Shown here in pieces: positions 1 through 9,989 of a stretch of 64,000 nt of DNA. Numbering within the stretch: the stretch's first letter is position 1; every line of letters begins with the position of its first letter. The stretch is from Bradyrhizobium forestalis (GTDB lineage: Bacteria; Pseudomonadota; Alphaproteobacteria; Rhizobiales; Xanthobacteraceae). Location of the stretch: NCBI RefSeq assembly GCF_002795245.1, contig NZ_PGVG01000027.1, positions 1 through 64,000 of the forward strand, given 5' to 3'. A program made the translations under genes and the position numbers. The notes under the pieces were generated by a model. That model saw only the letters and a program-made list of their open reading frames with translations, was not told the origin of the DNA and ran no database searches.

Positions 1-165
1 GCCTCGGAGGATGGACCGGCTACGCCTCGGAGCGGCCACCAGGTCCCATCACTATGCGCAGAGGGTGGCACCGCTTCAAGCAAATGTCAGCCGGTTGGAG
101 GCTCCGAGATATGTGCACGCCTTAGCCCTCCAGGGGAGGGTAAGAGAAAAGCGAGCCCATCCGCG

Positions 166-948
166 ATGCCTCCCAACCCTGCAATCAGCTACCGACACGT
201 CACCAAGAGCTTCGGCCCGCCCAAGGCTGTGGACGATGTGTCGCTCGACATCGACGAAGGCGAGTTCCTGGCGATCGTCGGCGAGTCGGGCTCGGGCAAG
301 CCCACGCTGCTGCGGCTTGCCAACCGGCTGATCGAGGTCGATGGCGGCACGATCATGGTCGAGGGCGAGGACGTGCGGAACGCCGATCCGGTCGCGCTGC
401 GGCGCTGCATCGGCTACGTCTTCCAGAGCGGCGGGCTGTTTCCGCATCTGAGCGTCGCCGACAATATCGGAATCACACCGAAACTGCTGGGCGAACCAGC
501 GGCGGCGATCGCAACGCGCGTCGATGAGCTGCTCGAGCTCGTGCAGCTCGACCGCACCGCGCATCGCGATCGGCTTCCGCAGGCGCTCTCCGGCGGTCAG
601 CGTCAGCGCGTCGGCGTGGCGCGGGCGCTCGCGGCAAGGCCTCGCATCGTGCTGATGGACGAGCCGTTCGGCGCGCTCGATCCCCTCACCCGCGATGCGC
701 TGGGTGACGACTATCGCACGCTGCACCGCAAGCTCGGCCTGACCACTGTGATGATTACCCATGACATGACGGAGGCGATTCTGCTCGCCGACCGCATCGC
801 GGTGATGCGCAGCGGGAAGCTGCTGGCGCAGGGGACGCCTGCGGAGCTCTCGAACAGCAGCGACGCCTACGTGCTGGAGCTGCTGCGCACGCCACGCCGC
901 CAGGTCGAGCGATTGAGCACACTGCTGCCAACGAGCGGTGCGGCATGA
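166..948 (+). CDS. osmoprotectant-type ABC transporter, ATP-binding subunit
   Basis: A 260-residue ABC ATPase of the OpuCA/ProV-like (glycine betaine/choline/proline) type. It should hydrolyse ATP on the inner face of the membrane to drive the permease encoded next. Signature LSGGQRQRVGVARAL, Walker B IVLMDEP and H-loop ITHD are intact and in the usual order. The Walker A loop reads GESGSGKPTLL: the Ser/Thr that normally follows the Lys and coordinates Mg2+ is Pro, from codon ccc at 301-303. No CBS domains follow, so it is the short form. Its TGA overlaps the ATG of the next gene (ATGA), indicating translational coupling. Substrate is inferred from family and partner only. Confidence 0.88.
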   Translation: MPPNPAISYRHVTKSFGPPKAVDDVSLDIDEGEFLAIVGESGSGKPTLLRLANRLIEVDGGTIMVEGEDVRNADPVALRRCIGYVFQSGGLFPHLSVADNIGITPKLLGEPAAAIATRVDELLELVQLDRTAHRDRLPQALSGGQRQRVGVARALAARPRIVLMDEPFGALDPLTRDALGDDYRTLHRKLGLTTVMITHDMTEAILLADRIAVMRSGKLLAQGTPAELSNSSDAYVLELLRTPRRQVERLSTLLPTSGAA

Positions 949-2501
949 GCCTCTTCACCGATCCGCGCTGGGGCGAGGCGCTGGCACATCTGCCCGACTA
1001 TCTCGGCAACCATGTGCGGGTGAGCCTTGCCGCGCTCGCGCTCGGCCTTGCCGTCAGCCTGCCGCTGGCGATCCTGACGCGCAACCGTCCGGCGCAGCGC
1101 GGCATCCTGCTCGCGTTCGCCAGCATCGTGCAAACTGTTCCCGGGCTCGCACTGCTCGCACTGTTCTATCCGCTGCTGCTCGCGGCCACCTCGATTACGC
1201 TCGCCTGGTTCGGCGTTTCCTTCTCCGCGTTCGGCTTCCTGCCGGCGATGCTGGCGCTGGCGCTCTATTCGATGCTGCCGGTGCTGCGCAACGGCATCAC
1301 CGGCCTCAACGGCATCGATCCGGCGCTGATCGAAGCCGCCAAAGGCGTCGGCATGACCGCACGGCAATCGCTGCTCATGGTCGAGCTGCCACTGGCACTG
1401 CCGGTGATGATGGCGGGGATCCGCACCGCCGCGGTGTGGGTGATCGGCACCGCAACGCTCTCGACGCCGATCGGGCAGACCAGCCTCGGCAATTACATCT
1501 TCGCCGGGCTCCAGACCCAGAACTGGGTGTTCGTGCTGTTCGGCTGCCTGGCCTCGGCCCTGCTGGCACTCGCCGTCGACCAGTTGCTCGGTCTGATCGA
1601 GGGCGGTCTGCGCCAGCGCAACCGGGCGCGCGCTGGCCTCGGCGCAGTCGGAATAGCGGCGCTGGTCGCCGCAACGCTGGTGCCGACCATGGGACGCTCG
1701 TCGTCAGGCTATGTGGTCGGCGCAAAAACCTTCGCCGAGCAATATGTGCTGTCGGCGTTGATGAGGGACCGCCTCGAGGCGGCGGGCCTCTCGGCCACGG
1801 CGCGCTCCGGCCTCGGCTCCAGCGTGATCTTCGAGGCGCTGAAGGCGGGCGACATCGATCTCTATGTCGATTATTCCGGGACGCTCTGGGCCAACCAGCT
1901 GCATCGCACCGACATCAGGCCGCGCGCCGAGCTGGTCGCCGAGTTGAAGACGGCGCTCGCGAAGGACAACATCACCCTTCTCGGCGAGCTCGGTTTCGAG
2001 AACGCCTATGCGCTGGTGATGCCGAGACGGCGCGCCGAGGCGCTCGGCATCCGCACCATCGCCGACCTCAGCGCACATGCCTCGACCTTGTCGATCGCTG
2101 GAGACTACGAATTCTTCTCGCGCCCCGAATGGGCGGCGCTGCAAAAGGCCTATGGGCTCCAGTTCCGCACCCAGCGCCAGATGCAGCCGGATTTCATGTA
2201 TGCGGCCGTCGCCAGCGGCGAGGTCGACGTCATCGCCGGGTACACCAGCGACGGCCTGATCGCCAAATACGACCTCGTCACGCTCGACGATCCCCGACAC
2301 GCGATCCCGCCCTATGACGCGATCCTGCTGCTGGCGCCGAAGCGCGCCGGGGACGAGCGGCTCAAGACGGCGCTGCAACCGCTGCTCGGCAAGATCGACA
2401 TCGCCACCATGCGCGAGGCGAACCTGCGCGCCAGCGGCAACGATGCGAACTCCTCGCCGGATGCGGTGGCGAAGTGGCTGTGGGAGAAGATCAAGCAGTA
2501 G
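945..2501 (+). CDS. ABC transporter permease fused to substrate-binding domain (OpuB/OsmX-like)
   Basis: A 518-residue fusion. Residues about 1-220 form a hydrophobic BPD-type permease domain. From about residue 250 it becomes an OpuAC-like solute-binding domain (start VVGAKTFAEQYVLSALM, then YVDYSGTLWANQL), which recognises quaternary-ammonium compounds in this family. The C-terminal domain would lie on the periplasmic side, tethered to the membrane. With the overlapping upstream ATPase it makes a complete two-gene importer for compatible solutes. Exact ligand (betaine, choline, proline betaine) cannot be read from the sequence. Confidence 0.87.
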   Translation: MSLFTDPRWGEALAHLPDYLGNHVRVSLAALALGLAVSLPLAILTRNRPAQRGILLAFASIVQTVPGLALLALFYPLLLAATSITLAWFGVSFSAFGFLPAMLALALYSMLPVLRNGITGLNGIDPALIEAAKGVGMTARQSLLMVELPLALPVMMAGIRTAAVWVIGTATLSTPIGQTSLGNYIFAGLQTQNWVFVLFGCLASALLALAVDQLLGLIEGGLRQRNRARAGLGAVGIAALVAATLVPTMGRSSSGYVVGAKTFAEQYVLSALMRDRLEAAGLSATARSGLGSSVIFEALKAGDIDLYVDYSGTLWANQLHRTDIRPRAELVAELKTALAKDNITLLGELGFENAYALVMPRRRAEALGIRTIADLSAHASTLSIAGDYEFFSRPEWAALQKAYGLQFRTQRQMQPDFMYAAVASGEVDVIAGYTSDGLIAKYDLVTLDDPRHAIPPYDAILLLAPKRAGDERLKTALQPLLGKIDIATMREANLRASGNDANSSPDAVAKWLWEKIKQ

Positions 2502-2572
2502 GTTCGCGGCAAGACCCGTCATTCTGAGAGGGTGACGGTCGAGGAGTTGCATCCGCGATCCAAGCGAAGAAG

Positions 2573-4285
2573 CTACAATCCCCGGATCATCCCGGCGTCG
2601 ATCAGCAGCCGGTTCAGCCGCCGCGCCTCGGCGCCGTCCTTGCAGCCGTAGAAGATGCCCTTGCAACGAAGCATGATCGCCTTCTGCTCGGCGAAGGAGG
2701 GATCGAGCGGGATGCCGGCAGCTTCCTGGATCACCAGCGGCAGATAGGGGCCGTCGATCGTGTCCATCACGGCTGCGCTTTTGACGGGCTCGAAATTGAT
2801 GGCGTCGATGGCGTAATAGGTCGCGTAGAGGCGCGGATCATAAGCGTCGAGCTTCTTGCCGATCGCGCCCTCGTCGAGCCCGGGATCGAGGATAGCAGGC
2901 GCAAATTCGGGCTGATGATCGCCATAGCGCACGATCAAGAAGGGTTCACCCGGAAAAGTCTTTTTCAGGCCGGCGACGAACGCCTTGTACTGCTCGGCGC
3001 TCATAGCCTGCCGGCGCAGATATTCGTCGATGGACGGTACATTGCCCGGCGCGCGCCAGTTCGGCAGCAGGTCGGGACGGAAGCGCGTTTCCCAGGGGAA
3101 ATGATTGGCGCCGAGATAGATGAAGGTGAACAGCGGCTTGTTCGGCGGCTGCTGCCCCATCAGCTGAAGCGCCTTGTCGTAGAAGAAGCTATCGGGCTCG
3201 ACATCCTTGGCGCCGAGATCCTTCGAGTCGAGGAAGCGTTCGACGCCGGTCGTCATCTGGAAGCTGCGCGCAGCCATGAAGCCACCATAGGCGGGATAGA
3301 GCGACAGCGTATCGTAACCGCAACGGCGCAGCGCCAGCGGCAGGCCGCGCTCGACCCGGTTCGAGGCGATGCGCGTCACGAAATAGGCGAAGCGGCCGAA
3401 CGAGCGCGAGGAGAGGCCGGCGAGCACGTTGTATTCGGTGAACCAGCTCGGCCCGCCATTGCTCTCGGCGAGGAACGTGCGCTGCTTGCCGTCCCAGGAC
3501 TTGAAGTGGCTGCCGTAGCCCTGGGGAACCTTGACGCCCTGCGCGGCGCGGATGTCGAAGCTCGACTCATCATGGATCATGATGATGTTCGGCCGGCGGC
3601 CGGCAGGATGGCAGGCATCGACCAGTGGTATGTTGAGCCGCTCATTGGTCGAAGCGGCCGATTCCATGAAGCCGGATTGCACGAAGTCGGAGACGGCGGT
3701 GACGCCCGAGCGGAAGAACTTCGAGAGATAGCCGTCGTCGTAATAGCCGCGCCAGGCCTCGTCCGGGTGATAGAGCGAATAGCCGACGAGGGCGGCAAGA
3801 CAGGCGAGCTTGCAGGCGAGTGCCGGCAGGCGGCGGATGCGGAACGGATCGAGCCACCACAGCGCATACATCAGCGACAGCGTGACGAGGCCGGCCAGGA
3901 TCACCGACCAGCGCAAATTCGGGAAGATCGTGAACAGGAACGCAACGGTGTCACGGTCGATCATCATCAGGTCGATGAAGTTGACCGTCATCTGCACGAC
4001 GTCGTGCTTGAGACGCGACAGCAGCACCAGCACGACGACCATGGTCAGCGACAGCGCGCCCGACAGCGCCGGCCGCCGCAGCAGCGTGATCCAGAAGAAA
4101 TTGAGGATGCCCCAGGCGAGGGCGAAGGACAGGCGCGAGCCGAAATCGATCTCGGTCTCGTACATCAGCGCGAGCGCTGCCAGATGCGGCGCCGCAACGG
4201 CGAGCAGCCGCCAGATGCCGAGCGCGGCGACGCTCGCCAGCACGGCGGTCGTGGCAGAAGGACCTGGATTGGGCGCGGACGCCAT
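2573..4285 (-). CDS. LTA-synthase/sulfatase-like membrane phosphatase-superfamily protein
   Basis: About 570 residues counting from the ATG at 4285; the frame stays open further upstream but that extension (Arg/Pro-rich) looks non-coding. Four or five N-terminal membrane segments are followed by a periplasmic alkaline-phosphatase-superfamily domain with NIIMIHDESSFD (metal/nucleophile region) and RYGDHQPEF, a pattern typical of LtaS/phosphoethanolamine-transferase-like sulfatases. Likely transfers or hydrolyses phospho-head groups at the envelope; substrate unknown. Convergent with the ABC operon to the left. Confidence 0.8.
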   Translation of the reverse strand: MASAPNPGPSATTAVLASVAALGIWRLLAVAAPHLAALALMYETEIDFGSRLSFALAWGILNFFWITLLRRPALSGALSLTMVVVLVLLSRLKHDVVQMTVNFIDLMMIDRDTVAFLFTIFPNLRWSVILAGLVTLSLMYALWWLDPFRIRRLPALACKLACLAALVGYSLYHPDEAWRGYYDDGYLSKFFRSGVTAVSDFVQSGFMESAASTNERLNIPLVDACHPAGRRPNIIMIHDESSFDIRAAQGVKVPQGYGSHFKSWDGKQRTFLAESNGGPSWFTEYNVLAGLSSRSFGRFAYFVTRIASNRVERGLPLALRRCGYDTLSLYPAYGGFMAARSFQMTTGVERFLDSKDLGAKDVEPDSFFYDKALQLMGQQPPNKPLFTFIYLGANHFPWETRFRPDLLPNWRAPGNVPSIDEYLRRQAMSAEQYKAFVAGLKKTFPGEPFLIVRYGDHQPEFAPAILDPGLDEGAIGKKLDAYDPRLYATYYAIDAINFEPVKSAAVMDTIDGPYLPLVIQEAAGIPLDPSFAEQKAIMLRCKGIFYGCKDGAEARRLNRLLIDAGMIRGL

Positions 4286-4493
4286 CGACGACAACGCAAC
4301 TCTGGTCCGGCGCGGTGATGCCAAGCCGTCTGGCCGGCCTGAAGATGGCCAGGGCGTCCGGGCAGCCGGAAACCTGCACCGTGTCACAAAACTGTAACGG
4401 AACACTCAAGAACAGGCAACGCGCGGTGCGGTCCGACCTTCGCTTATTGTTAGTGGGCTGCGCCGCACGGCACGGGTCGGAGCCGCTCGCCCG

Positions 4494-5141
4494 CTAGGGC
4501 TTTGCGATCCCCGCGATGAACAGGTCGAGCACCCCTTCCGCCATCCGCTCGATCTCACCCTCCTCGACGCCCCAGCGCGGAAAGTGGCCGTCGAGATTCA
4601 TCCGGGCAAAACCGTAGACCAGAGCGCGGCCGGCGATCTGGGTGCGCTTGAGGTCGGCCGACCGCAGCAGGCCTTGCTCTGCCGCATCAGCCAGCATCTG
4701 CTCCGTCAGCGCGATCAGCTCAGCATTGTCGCGCGTCAGCTCGGGCGAGCTGCCATGGGCGAAATAGCGTCCCGTCGAGATGATCTCGAAATGCGCGGGG
4801 TTGCGCAGGGCCCAGCGGAGATAGGCGAGGCCGAAGGCACGAAAGCGGGCTAGCGGGCCAGCAGCCGGAGACTCGCTTAGTGCCGCCTCGATCTCGGCAC
4901 GAAAACGTCGCTGCGCCTCCTCAGCCACCGCCGCCATCAGGGCATCGCGGGTCGGAAAGTGCCGAAACGGCGCTCCCGGCGACACCGCGGCCCGGCGCGC
5001 GGCCTCGCGGACGGAGACCTCGGCGCCTTCGGCCGCCAGTTGCAGTGCAGCATCGATCAGGACGCGGCGAAGGTCGCCGTGGTGATATGGCCGCGCGTGG
5101 AGCTGGCGGCGAGGACGTGGCTTCGACGGCTGTCGGGGCAT
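4494..5141 (-). CDS. TetR/AcrR-family transcriptional regulator
   Basis: 215 residues. A basic N-terminus (MPRQPSKPRPRRQL) precedes a TetR helix-turn-helix (about residues 20-70: ALQLAAEGAEVSVREAARR ... SPGAPFRHFPTRDALMAAV) and an all-helical C-terminal ligand-binding domain of the WHG type (LARFRAFGLAYLRWALRNP). It is divergent from a ferric-reductase-like membrane gene, and the intergenic region holds two copies of a TGTAA-N6-ATTACA element. It therefore probably represses that gene and itself. Confidence 0.88.
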   Translation of the reverse strand: MPRQPSKPRPRRQLHARPYHHGDLRRVLIDAALQLAAEGAEVSVREAARRAAVSPGAPFRHFPTRDALMAAVAEEAQRRFRAEIEAALSESPAAGPLARFRAFGLAYLRWALRNPAHFEIISTGRYFAHGSSPELTRDNAELIALTEQMLADAAEQGLLRSADLKRTQIAGRALVYGFARMNLDGHFPRWGVEEGEIERMAEGVLDLFIAGIAKP

Positions 5142-5171
5142 AGCCGCTTCCTAGCATCACCCGAACGTGAA

Positions 5172-5188
5172 TGTAAGCAATGATTACA
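5172..5188. promoter_or_regulatory. candidate TetR operator, copy 1
   Basis: TGTAAGCAATGATTACA, an imperfect inverted repeat (TGTAAg / ATTACA arms, 5-nt spacer). It lies about 30 bp upstream of the TetR start codon and matches copy 2 at 15 of 17 positions. Centre-to-centre distance to copy 2 is 43 bp, about four helical turns. Operator function is inferred. Confidence 0.6.
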
Positions 5189-5214
5189 CCGTTGACGGCT
5201 GCTCTCCCCCCGAA

Positions 5215-5231
5215 TGTAATCGATGATTACA
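5215..5231. promoter_or_regulatory. candidate TetR operator, copy 2
   Basis: TGTAATCGATGATTACA, with perfect 6-bp arms TGTAAT/ATTACA around CGATG. It ends a few bases before the ribosome-binding site (AGGAGG) of the gene at 5248, so a bound repressor would block initiation or elongation of that transcript. Confidence 0.65.
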
Positions 5232-5247
5232 TGAGGAGGAGATTGCC

Positions 5248-5868
5248 ATGCCACATCGTCAAAGCTGGTTCGAAGGCTGGCGGCTGCTCGCCGCCCTCTC
5301 GGTGAGCCTGATCGCGCTCAGCCTGTGGATCGCCTCGATGCGGCAGTTCGAGGTCGAGGGCGTCCGCATGGTGATCCGCTTCACCGCGCGAAGCTCGCTC
5401 CTGCTGTTCTGCCTGGCCTTCGGCGCCGCGGCGCTGGCGCGGCTCTGGCCCAATGCCTGGACGCGCTGGCAGAAACGCAACCGCCGCTATCTCGGCTTGA
5501 GCTTCGCGGTCTCCCACGCCATCCACGCGGTGGCGATCATCACGTTTGCCAGGATGGATCCGGCGGGATTTACCGAGGCCACCTCGGCGGCCTCCTACAT
5601 CTTCGGCGGCATCGGCTATGGCTTCATCATCGCCATGAGCGCGACGTCGTTCGACCGCGCCGCCGCGCTGATCGGCCCGCGCGCCTGGCGCGCGCTGCAC
5701 CTTGTGGGCGGCTACTATCTCTGGTTCCAGTTCATGGTGTCGTTCGGCAAACGCGTGCCGGCGATGCCGCTCTATGCCGCCTTCCTCATCCCGCTCCTGA
5801 TCGTGATGGCGCTGCGCATCATCGCGATGGCCCGCCACCCGCGCGGGCAAACCGTTGCGGCGGGCTGA
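5248..5868 (+). CDS. ferric reductase-like haem transmembrane protein
   Basis: 206 residues with about six membrane helices and the spaced His residues of the ferric-reductase-like/MsrQ-type cytochrome b fold (SHAIHAVAII and ALHLVGGYYLWFQF). Probably binds b-type haem and passes electrons across the inner membrane. No FAD/NAD domain is attached, so it would need a partner. The start is well defined by AGGAGGA eight bases upstream. Expression is probably controlled by the divergent TetR protein. It is convergent with the SDR gene, 10 bp apart. Confidence 0.78.
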   Translation: MPHRQSWFEGWRLLAALSVSLIALSLWIASMRQFEVEGVRMVIRFTARSSLLLFCLAFGAAALARLWPNAWTRWQKRNRRYLGLSFAVSHAIHAVAIITFARMDPAGFTEATSAASYIFGGIGYGFIIAMSATSFDRAAALIGPRAWRALHLVGGYYLWFQFMVSFGKRVPAMPLYAAFLIPLLIVMALRIIAMARHPRGQTVAAG

Positions 5869-5878
5869 AGCGTGCGCC

Positions 5879-6727
5879 CTACTGCGGCAGCAGCCCGAGC
5901 CGCTTGGCGATGATGCGGTCGAGCGTCCGTTTCGGCAACATCGCGCCGATCAGGTGGCGCAGCGGGTCCGGCGTGATCTGGTAACGCACCTTGGGCCTTG
6001 CCGCCGTCAGCGCCTCGAACACGATTTCGGCGATGCGCTCGGCCGGCAGGCCCTTGGCGCCGAGCTCCATCATGAAGGCCATGACCTTGTTGAGCGCCGG
6101 CAGATAGGGCGAGTTCTGGTAGACGGAGAGATCGATCTGTTCGGCCTTGCTCCAGATCGGCGTCTTGACCGCCCCGGGAGCGACGATGATGACGTCGATG
6201 CCGAACAGCATCAGCTCGCGGCGCAGGCTTTCCGACAGTCCCTCGATGGCGTGCTTGGAGGTGCAATAGGGCGCCGACAGCGGGTTGCCGTTCTTGCCCG
6301 CCACCGAGCTGATCATCACGATCCGCCCCTTCGGCCCCTTCAGCGACGGGTCCGCGCCGAGCAGCGGCCCGAACGCCTGTGTCGCGATGACCGGGCCGAT
6401 GACGTTGACGTCCATCTGGCGGCGGAAATCATCCGCCGACAATTCGAGCACGGGACCTGCGACCGCGATGCCGGCATTGTTGACGAGGCCGGCCAGCGTC
6501 TCCCCGCCCAGCGCCTCGCGGACTGTTCGCGCGGCCGCAAGGACTGCGGCCTCATCGGTGACGTCGAACAAGAGCGGCGTGAAATTGGCACCGAACTCAC
6601 TCTTGAGCCGGTCGGCATCGGCCTGCTTGCGGACGCTGCCGAAGACGCGGTAGCCGCGCCCGATCAGAACCTTCGCAACGGCCCAGCCGATGCCGGTGGA
6701 CGCGCCGGTAACGACGACAGAGCGCAT
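5879..6727 (-). CDS. short-chain dehydrogenase/reductase (SDR)
   Basis: 282 residues, classical SDR. NAD(P)-binding TGASTGIG at residues 7-14, structural NNAG near 83-86, and catalytic Ser (IVMISSVAG) and YCTSK (Tyr154, Lys158). Slightly long at the C-terminus (LPKRTLDRIIAKRLG), as in SDRs acting on lipophilic substrates. Cytosolic oxidoreductase; substrate cannot be predicted. No operon partner is evident. Confidence 0.87.
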   Translation of the reverse strand: MRSVVVTGASTGIGWAVAKVLIGRGYRVFGSVRKQADADRLKSEFGANFTPLLFDVTDEAAVLAAARTVREALGGETLAGLVNNAGIAVAGPVLELSADDFRRQMDVNVIGPVIATQAFGPLLGADPSLKGPKGRIVMISSVAGKNGNPLSAPYCTSKHAIEGLSESLRRELMLFGIDVIIVAPGAVKTPIWSKAEQIDLSVYQNSPYLPALNKVMAFMMELGAKGLPAERIAEIVFEALTAARPKVRYQITPDPLRHLIGAMLPKRTLDRIIAKRLGLLPQ

Positions 6728-7192
6728 GGTCCCCTCCCCTTCGAGTTCCCGCGATCATGCAGGAGGAAGGCGTCGGCGCGCAATGGATCGCGGTGCTCTG
6801 GCCGGGCAACGACAGCGATTTTCGCGCGAGCAACGCGCGGCAAGAAAGCCTGCGTAGATGTCGGTTCTTAAGATCGCGCGAAACGTGAGCGGCGGCGCAG
6901 GGAGCTGATCGCACGATGAGAGTGCGGATGAAGAGTGGATTTCTAGACTCTGAAGACGCTGATGTTTTGATATTAGGAAGCTGGCGGGAAAGTCCCAGAA
7001 ACGCCTCAAGATCAAGAATGCGGTTTAAGCATCAGTTCTTCGTGCTCAGGGAGCACTTCAGCTCGCGAAGAATTTGAATGAAGCAGCAATGCTTCGCGCG
7101 AGATGACAAGAGCGAGACCGCTGTTTGCGATCTCGCTCGAATCTAGTCGCGAAGGTTTAAGATTTGGTTTGGCGAGCGAAGCTTGTTTTTTC
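6728..7192. other. intergenic region without a supported gene
   Basis: About 465 bases between the SDR start and a repeat element. Base composition is less GC-rich than the neighbours and no reading frame looks protein-like. A hairpin with arms GAGCGAGA / TCTCGCTC lies at about 7109-7141 but has no T-run after it on the plus strand. The region probably holds the SDR promoter on its left side. Confidence 0.5.
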
Positions 7193-7297
7193 GTGTCCCG
7201 GACAAGCACAGCGCAGAGCCGGGACCCCAACAGAAGCCGCAATGGACCCCGGCTCGGCAGCGCACCACTTGCGTGATGCGCTGCGTCCGGGGAACGG
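7193..7297. repeat. Bradyrhizobium-type palindromic intergenic repeat
   Basis: Nested inverted repeats: outer arms TGTCCCGGAC and GTCCGGGG, inner arms GAGCCGGGACCCC and GGACCCCGGCTC, ending just after the ilvC stop codon. The element resembles intergenic repeats I recall as abundant in Bradyrhizobium genomes. It may act as the ilvC 3' end structure. Confidence 0.6.
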
Positions 7298-7301
7298 TGA
7301 C

Positions 7302-8336
<1,035 letters not shown>

Positions 8337-8454
8337 TCAGGGCCGAAATCGGCCAATGGTCAATGTCCGAAGGGTGAAATTTGCGGATTTCGGGGGCTGT
8401 CTAGAGCATTTTCAGCCCTGAGGGAAACCCGTTTCTGCATGGAAATCCGCGACA

Positions 8455-9063
8455 TCATGCATCCATGAAAACGGGGTAGAGGGAAGCGAGCAGCAGGATC
8501 GCCATCAGGATATTGAAGGCGCGCACCAGGCGCTCGGAGGTCAGCACCGGCCGTAGTGCAGTGCCGAACAGGGCCCAGACCACGGTCGAGACCGTGCCGA
8601 CGATGAGGCTGATCACGGTCTGGATGGCGATGTTGAGCGGGAATTGGGCGATCGCGGCATAGGCGGTGATGGTACCGATCACGATCACCCAGCCCTTGGC
8701 ATTGATCCACTGGAACATGGCCGCGCCCCAGAAGGTCATCGGGCCGCGGGCCTTCTCCTCGCCCGGCTTGGCCGGGCCGGACATGGCGATCACGGCGGCC
8801 AGGTAAATCAGGTAAGCGGCGCCGGCATATTTCAGAATGGACTGGAGGATCGGATAGGCCAGGAACACGGTGCCGAGCCCGAGGCCGACGGTGGCGACCA
8901 TGAAGGCAAAGCCGATGACGATGCCGACGATGTGCGGGATGGTGCGGCGGAAGCCATAGGTCAGGCCGGAGGACAGCAGCATGATGTTGTTCGGCCCGGG
9001 CGTGAAGTACATCACCACCATGAAGGCCAGGAAGGCATAGAACAGCGAGTAGGCCATGTTCAC
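8455..9063 (-). CDS. LysE/RhtB-family amino-acid exporter
   Basis: 202 residues, about six membrane helices, with the family hallmark FTPGPNNIMLLSSG near the N-terminus. LysE/RhtB proteins export amino acids or derivatives (threonine, homoserine, lysine, branched-chain) by proton antiport. The start codon lies one base away from the stop of the upstream EamA transporter, so the two are probably co-transcribed. Location inside an ilv block suggests overflow export of threonine or branched-chain amino acids, which is an inference. Confidence 0.88.
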   Translation of the reverse strand: MNMAYSLFYAFLAFMVVMYFTPGPNNIMLLSSGLTYGFRRTIPHIVGIVIGFAFMVATVGLGLGTVFLAYPILQSILKYAGAAYLIYLAAVIAMSGPAKPGEEKARGPMTFWGAAMFQWINAKGWVIVIGTITAYAAIAQFPLNIAIQTVISLIVGTVSTVVWALFGTALRPVLTSERLVRAFNILMAILLLASLYPVFMDA

Positions 9064-9064
9064 C

Positions 9065-9940
9065 TCACGCGGTCTTCGGCAGGACTTGCGGGCGCTTCGC
9101 CAGCACCATCACGGCGATACCGCCGATCACGGTCAGCATGCCGGCGAGGCGCAGCGGTCCGAACCGCTCGCCGAACACGATGCTGGAGGCAGCGGAGCCG
9201 ACGAACGGCACGAGCAACGCGAACGGCACCACTTGCGCAGCGGGATAGTCGCGCAGCAGGCGGCCCCACAGCCAATAGGCGATGCTGGTGGAGATACCGC
9301 CGAGCATCAGCATGCAGAGAACCGATGTCAGCGATATGTGCGTCAGCGACGTCCAGGTCGGTGCCGGCCCATTGGCGATCAGCGCCAGCACGAACAGCGG
9401 CACCGCCGAGGCGAGGCACAGCCAGGCAAACAGGTCGAACATCGGCACGCCGCGGGCGCCGCGCAGCAGCAGATTGCCGACGGCAAAGCTGACCGGCGAG
9501 ATCATCAGCACCGCAAAGGCGGCAACGCTGAAATCATAGCCGACGGTGCCACAGATCATCAGCAGGCCCACCGCGGCAATGACGATGCCCAGCGTCTGCA
9601 CCGCTGTCGGTCGCTCACCGAACGCGAGGGCGGCAAAGCCGATGGTGAACAGCGCCTGGCTTTGCACCACGACTGATGTCAGGCCCACCGGCACGCCATG
9701 GGCGATGCCATAGGCCTGGGACAGGAACTGGCCGAGGAACAGCGTGAAGCTGATCGCGATTAGGAGCGACCAGGCAACTTTCGGCTTGCGGATAAACAGG
9801 CAGGGGACCGCAGCGATGCCGAAGCGGAGCGCCGTCATCAGCTCGGGCGAAAGCTCGTCGAGCGCAATCCGGCTCGCCACGAAGGCAAGCCCCCAGATGA
9901 TCGCCACCATGACGGCGATGAGGATGTCGGCCGGCTTCAT
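9065..9940 (-). CDS. EamA/DMT-family transporter
   Basis: 291 residues with ten predicted membrane helices and two EamA repeats (AIIWGLAFVASRIALDEL at the start; a second beginning near residue 150). The family includes efflux pumps for cysteine, O-acetylserine, threonine and other metabolites. It abuts the LysE-type gene and follows the methyltransferase by 49 bp. Substrate unknown. Confidence 0.85.
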   Translation of the reverse strand: MKPADILIAVMVAIIWGLAFVASRIALDELSPELMTALRFGIAAVPCLFIRKPKVAWSLLIAISFTLFLGQFLSQAYGIAHGVPVGLTSVVVQSQALFTIGFAALAFGERPTAVQTLGIVIAAVGLLMICGTVGYDFSVAAFAVLMISPVSFAVGNLLLRGARGVPMFDLFAWLCLASAVPLFVLALIANGPAPTWTSLTHISLTSVLCMLMLGGISTSIAYWLWGRLLRDYPAAQVVPFALLVPFVGSAASSIVFGERFGPLRLAGMLTVIGGIAVMVLAKRPQVLPKTA

Positions 9941-9989
9941 TGTTGTTTCCGGTTCTGCACTGTCGTGCAGCCCTGTTTACTTTTTCTGT

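Noticed and set aside
1-165. Possible gene at the left edge
   Set aside because: No reading frame with a motif; it is probably the upstream region of the ABC operon.
166-762. Minus-strand frames over the first ABC ATPase gene
   Set aside because: The plus-strand protein carries ABC signature, Walker B and H-loop motifs; the antisense frames have none.
7109-7141. Hairpin as a terminator or small RNA
   Set aside because: Stem has mismatches and no T-run on the plus strand; no promoter was found in front of it.
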